From CAWJLE01 sp963843645 (GTDB lineage: Bacteria > Chloroflexota > Anaerolineae > DAOTYC01), in the NCBI GenBank assembly GCA_963843645.1, contig CAWJLE010000008.1, positions 124,001 to 188,000 on the forward strand: a stretch of 64,000 nt of DNA. Reading direction: 5' to 3'. The first letter of the stretch is position 1, and each line of letters begins with the position of its first letter. Below the pieces are notes generated by a model. It saw only the letters and a list, made by a program, of their open reading frames with translations. It searched no databases and was not told the origin of the DNA. The translations under genes and the position numbers were made by a program. Shown here one piece after another: positions 63,465 to 64,000 of the stretch.

Positions 63465-64000
63465 ATGGAAATCGAAGCGAAGTACACCGTCGCCGACGAA
63501 GCCCTCTTCAATCGGCTGTTGGAGGCCGAGCGCTTCGGATCCTTCACGACCGGGCCGGTTTCCGTCCACGAGGTGGAGGACGTATACCTGGACACCGCGG
63601 ACCGCCGCGTCTTCGGCGGAGGCTATGCCTGCCGATTGCGCCGGGACGCGGTCGCAGCCGGCGCCCAAAGTTGGGGCGCGGTGCTCGAAGGGCCTGGGCG
63701 GCGCGCAGCGCGGCCTGCATCAGCGCGAAGAGCTGGAGGTCGACCTGCCCGCGTTCGAACCTGACGCGGCCCGCTGGCCGGCCGGCGAAGCGCGCGACCG
63801 GGCGCTGGAGCTGAGCGGCGGCGCGCCCCTCGAAACCCTGGTGACGCTGAGCCAGACGCGATCCGTTCGCCTGCTGTACGCCGGGGAACGGCTGATCGCC
63901 GAGCTGAGCCTGGACCGGGTCGTCATCGCGCTCGGGTCGAGCCGGGCCGAGCACATCGACCTGGAAGTCGAGGCCGAGGCCAAGGGCGACGGCGGCGTGG
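63465..64000 (+). CDS. CYTH-domain protein (triphosphate tunnel metalloenzyme), N-terminal part, frameshifted
   Basis: It starts MEIEAKYTVADEALF, the EIEAKY signature of the CYTH family, then DVYLDTADRRVFGGGYACRL. An extra base near 63685 shifts the frame; beyond it GLGGAQRGLHQREELEVDLP and YAGERLIAELSLDRVVIAL continue to the right edge. CYTH enzymes hydrolyse triphosphates or cyclise ATP. The window cuts the gene, so any C-terminal CHAD domain is not visible. Confidence 0.82.

Overview
This is a GC-rich bacterial chromosome segment dense in protein genes, with no rRNA, tRNA or CRISPR array that I can see. The mix of genes suggests Chloroflexota (Anaerolineae or a relative): an XPB/Ssl2-like helicase-associated protein, a membrane kinase fused to a formylglycine-generating-enzyme-like domain, an inositol-type sugar cluster, and formate dehydrogenase and uptake hydrogenase of anaerobic type. 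The phylum is an inference; there is no marker RNA. Many genes carry single-base frameshifts (mostly +1) that leave the translation intact on both sides. They cluster at 8.3-10.3, 20.6-24.5, 46.7, 52-54.4 and 56-63.7 kb and look more like sequence errors than decay.

Layout. 0-6.1 kb: an AcoX-like fragment, an AAA ATPase, ftsK, an M28 peptidase and a membrane protein. 6.2-13.9 kb: a minus-strand sugar-catabolism cluster headed by a LacI regulator (inosose-type dehydrogenase, TIM-barrel isomerase, aldolase, phosphofructokinase), followed by a cyclophilin-like protein and a QueG-like Fe-S protein. 14.2-19.6 kb: helicase-associated protein, GIY-YIG nuclease and a NarL-type two-component pair. 20.0-26.2 kb: fdhA (selenocysteine), fdhB, fdhC and fdhE. 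26.2-28.5 kb: two single-domain response regulators and a membrane histidine kinase. 28.8-34.2 kb: a group 1 [NiFe] hydrogenase operon (small subunit, large subunit, protease, Fe-S subunit, cytochrome b, HypC). 35-40.7 kb: SCP2-domain membrane protein, URO-D family protein, LysM protein, cupin and a mannitol-1-phosphate dehydrogenase-like enzyme. 40.9-42.6 kb: an IS110-family element. 42.9-47.6 kb: a Dps-like ferritin and the feo iron operon. 48.1-51.5 kb: the kinase/FGE fusion. 51.9-55.3 kb: Sir2, a TIGR00300 protein and a DD-carboxypeptidase. 55.7-64 kb: NHL-repeat protein, NYN-domain protein, DUF1847 protein, ThiF/HesA protein, a small toxin-antitoxin remnant, a Nudix hydrolase and a partial CYTH protein.

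Formate dehydrogenase and hydrogenase are built alike (Tat-exported catalytic subunit, four-cluster Fe-S subunit with a C-terminal anchor, paralogous cytochrome b). They probably oxidise formate and H2 outside the membrane and feed electrons to quinone. Both catalytic genes have an in-frame TGA at a metal-ligand position followed by a bacterial-SECIS-like hairpin. In fdhA this is the known selenocysteine. In the hydrogenase it replaces the second cysteine of the N-terminal L1 motif (the Ni-Fe bridging ligand), not the C-terminal position used by known [NiFeSe] enzymes. This is the most striking observation here.

The intergenic DNA is filled with several unrelated families of long palindromes and repeat arrays. 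Many sit exactly at gene ends and some supply the stop codon. The IS110 element sits inside one such palindrome with a 2-bp AG repeat at its ends, and its 5' leader holds short matches to both target and donor ends, as expected of a bridge RNA.
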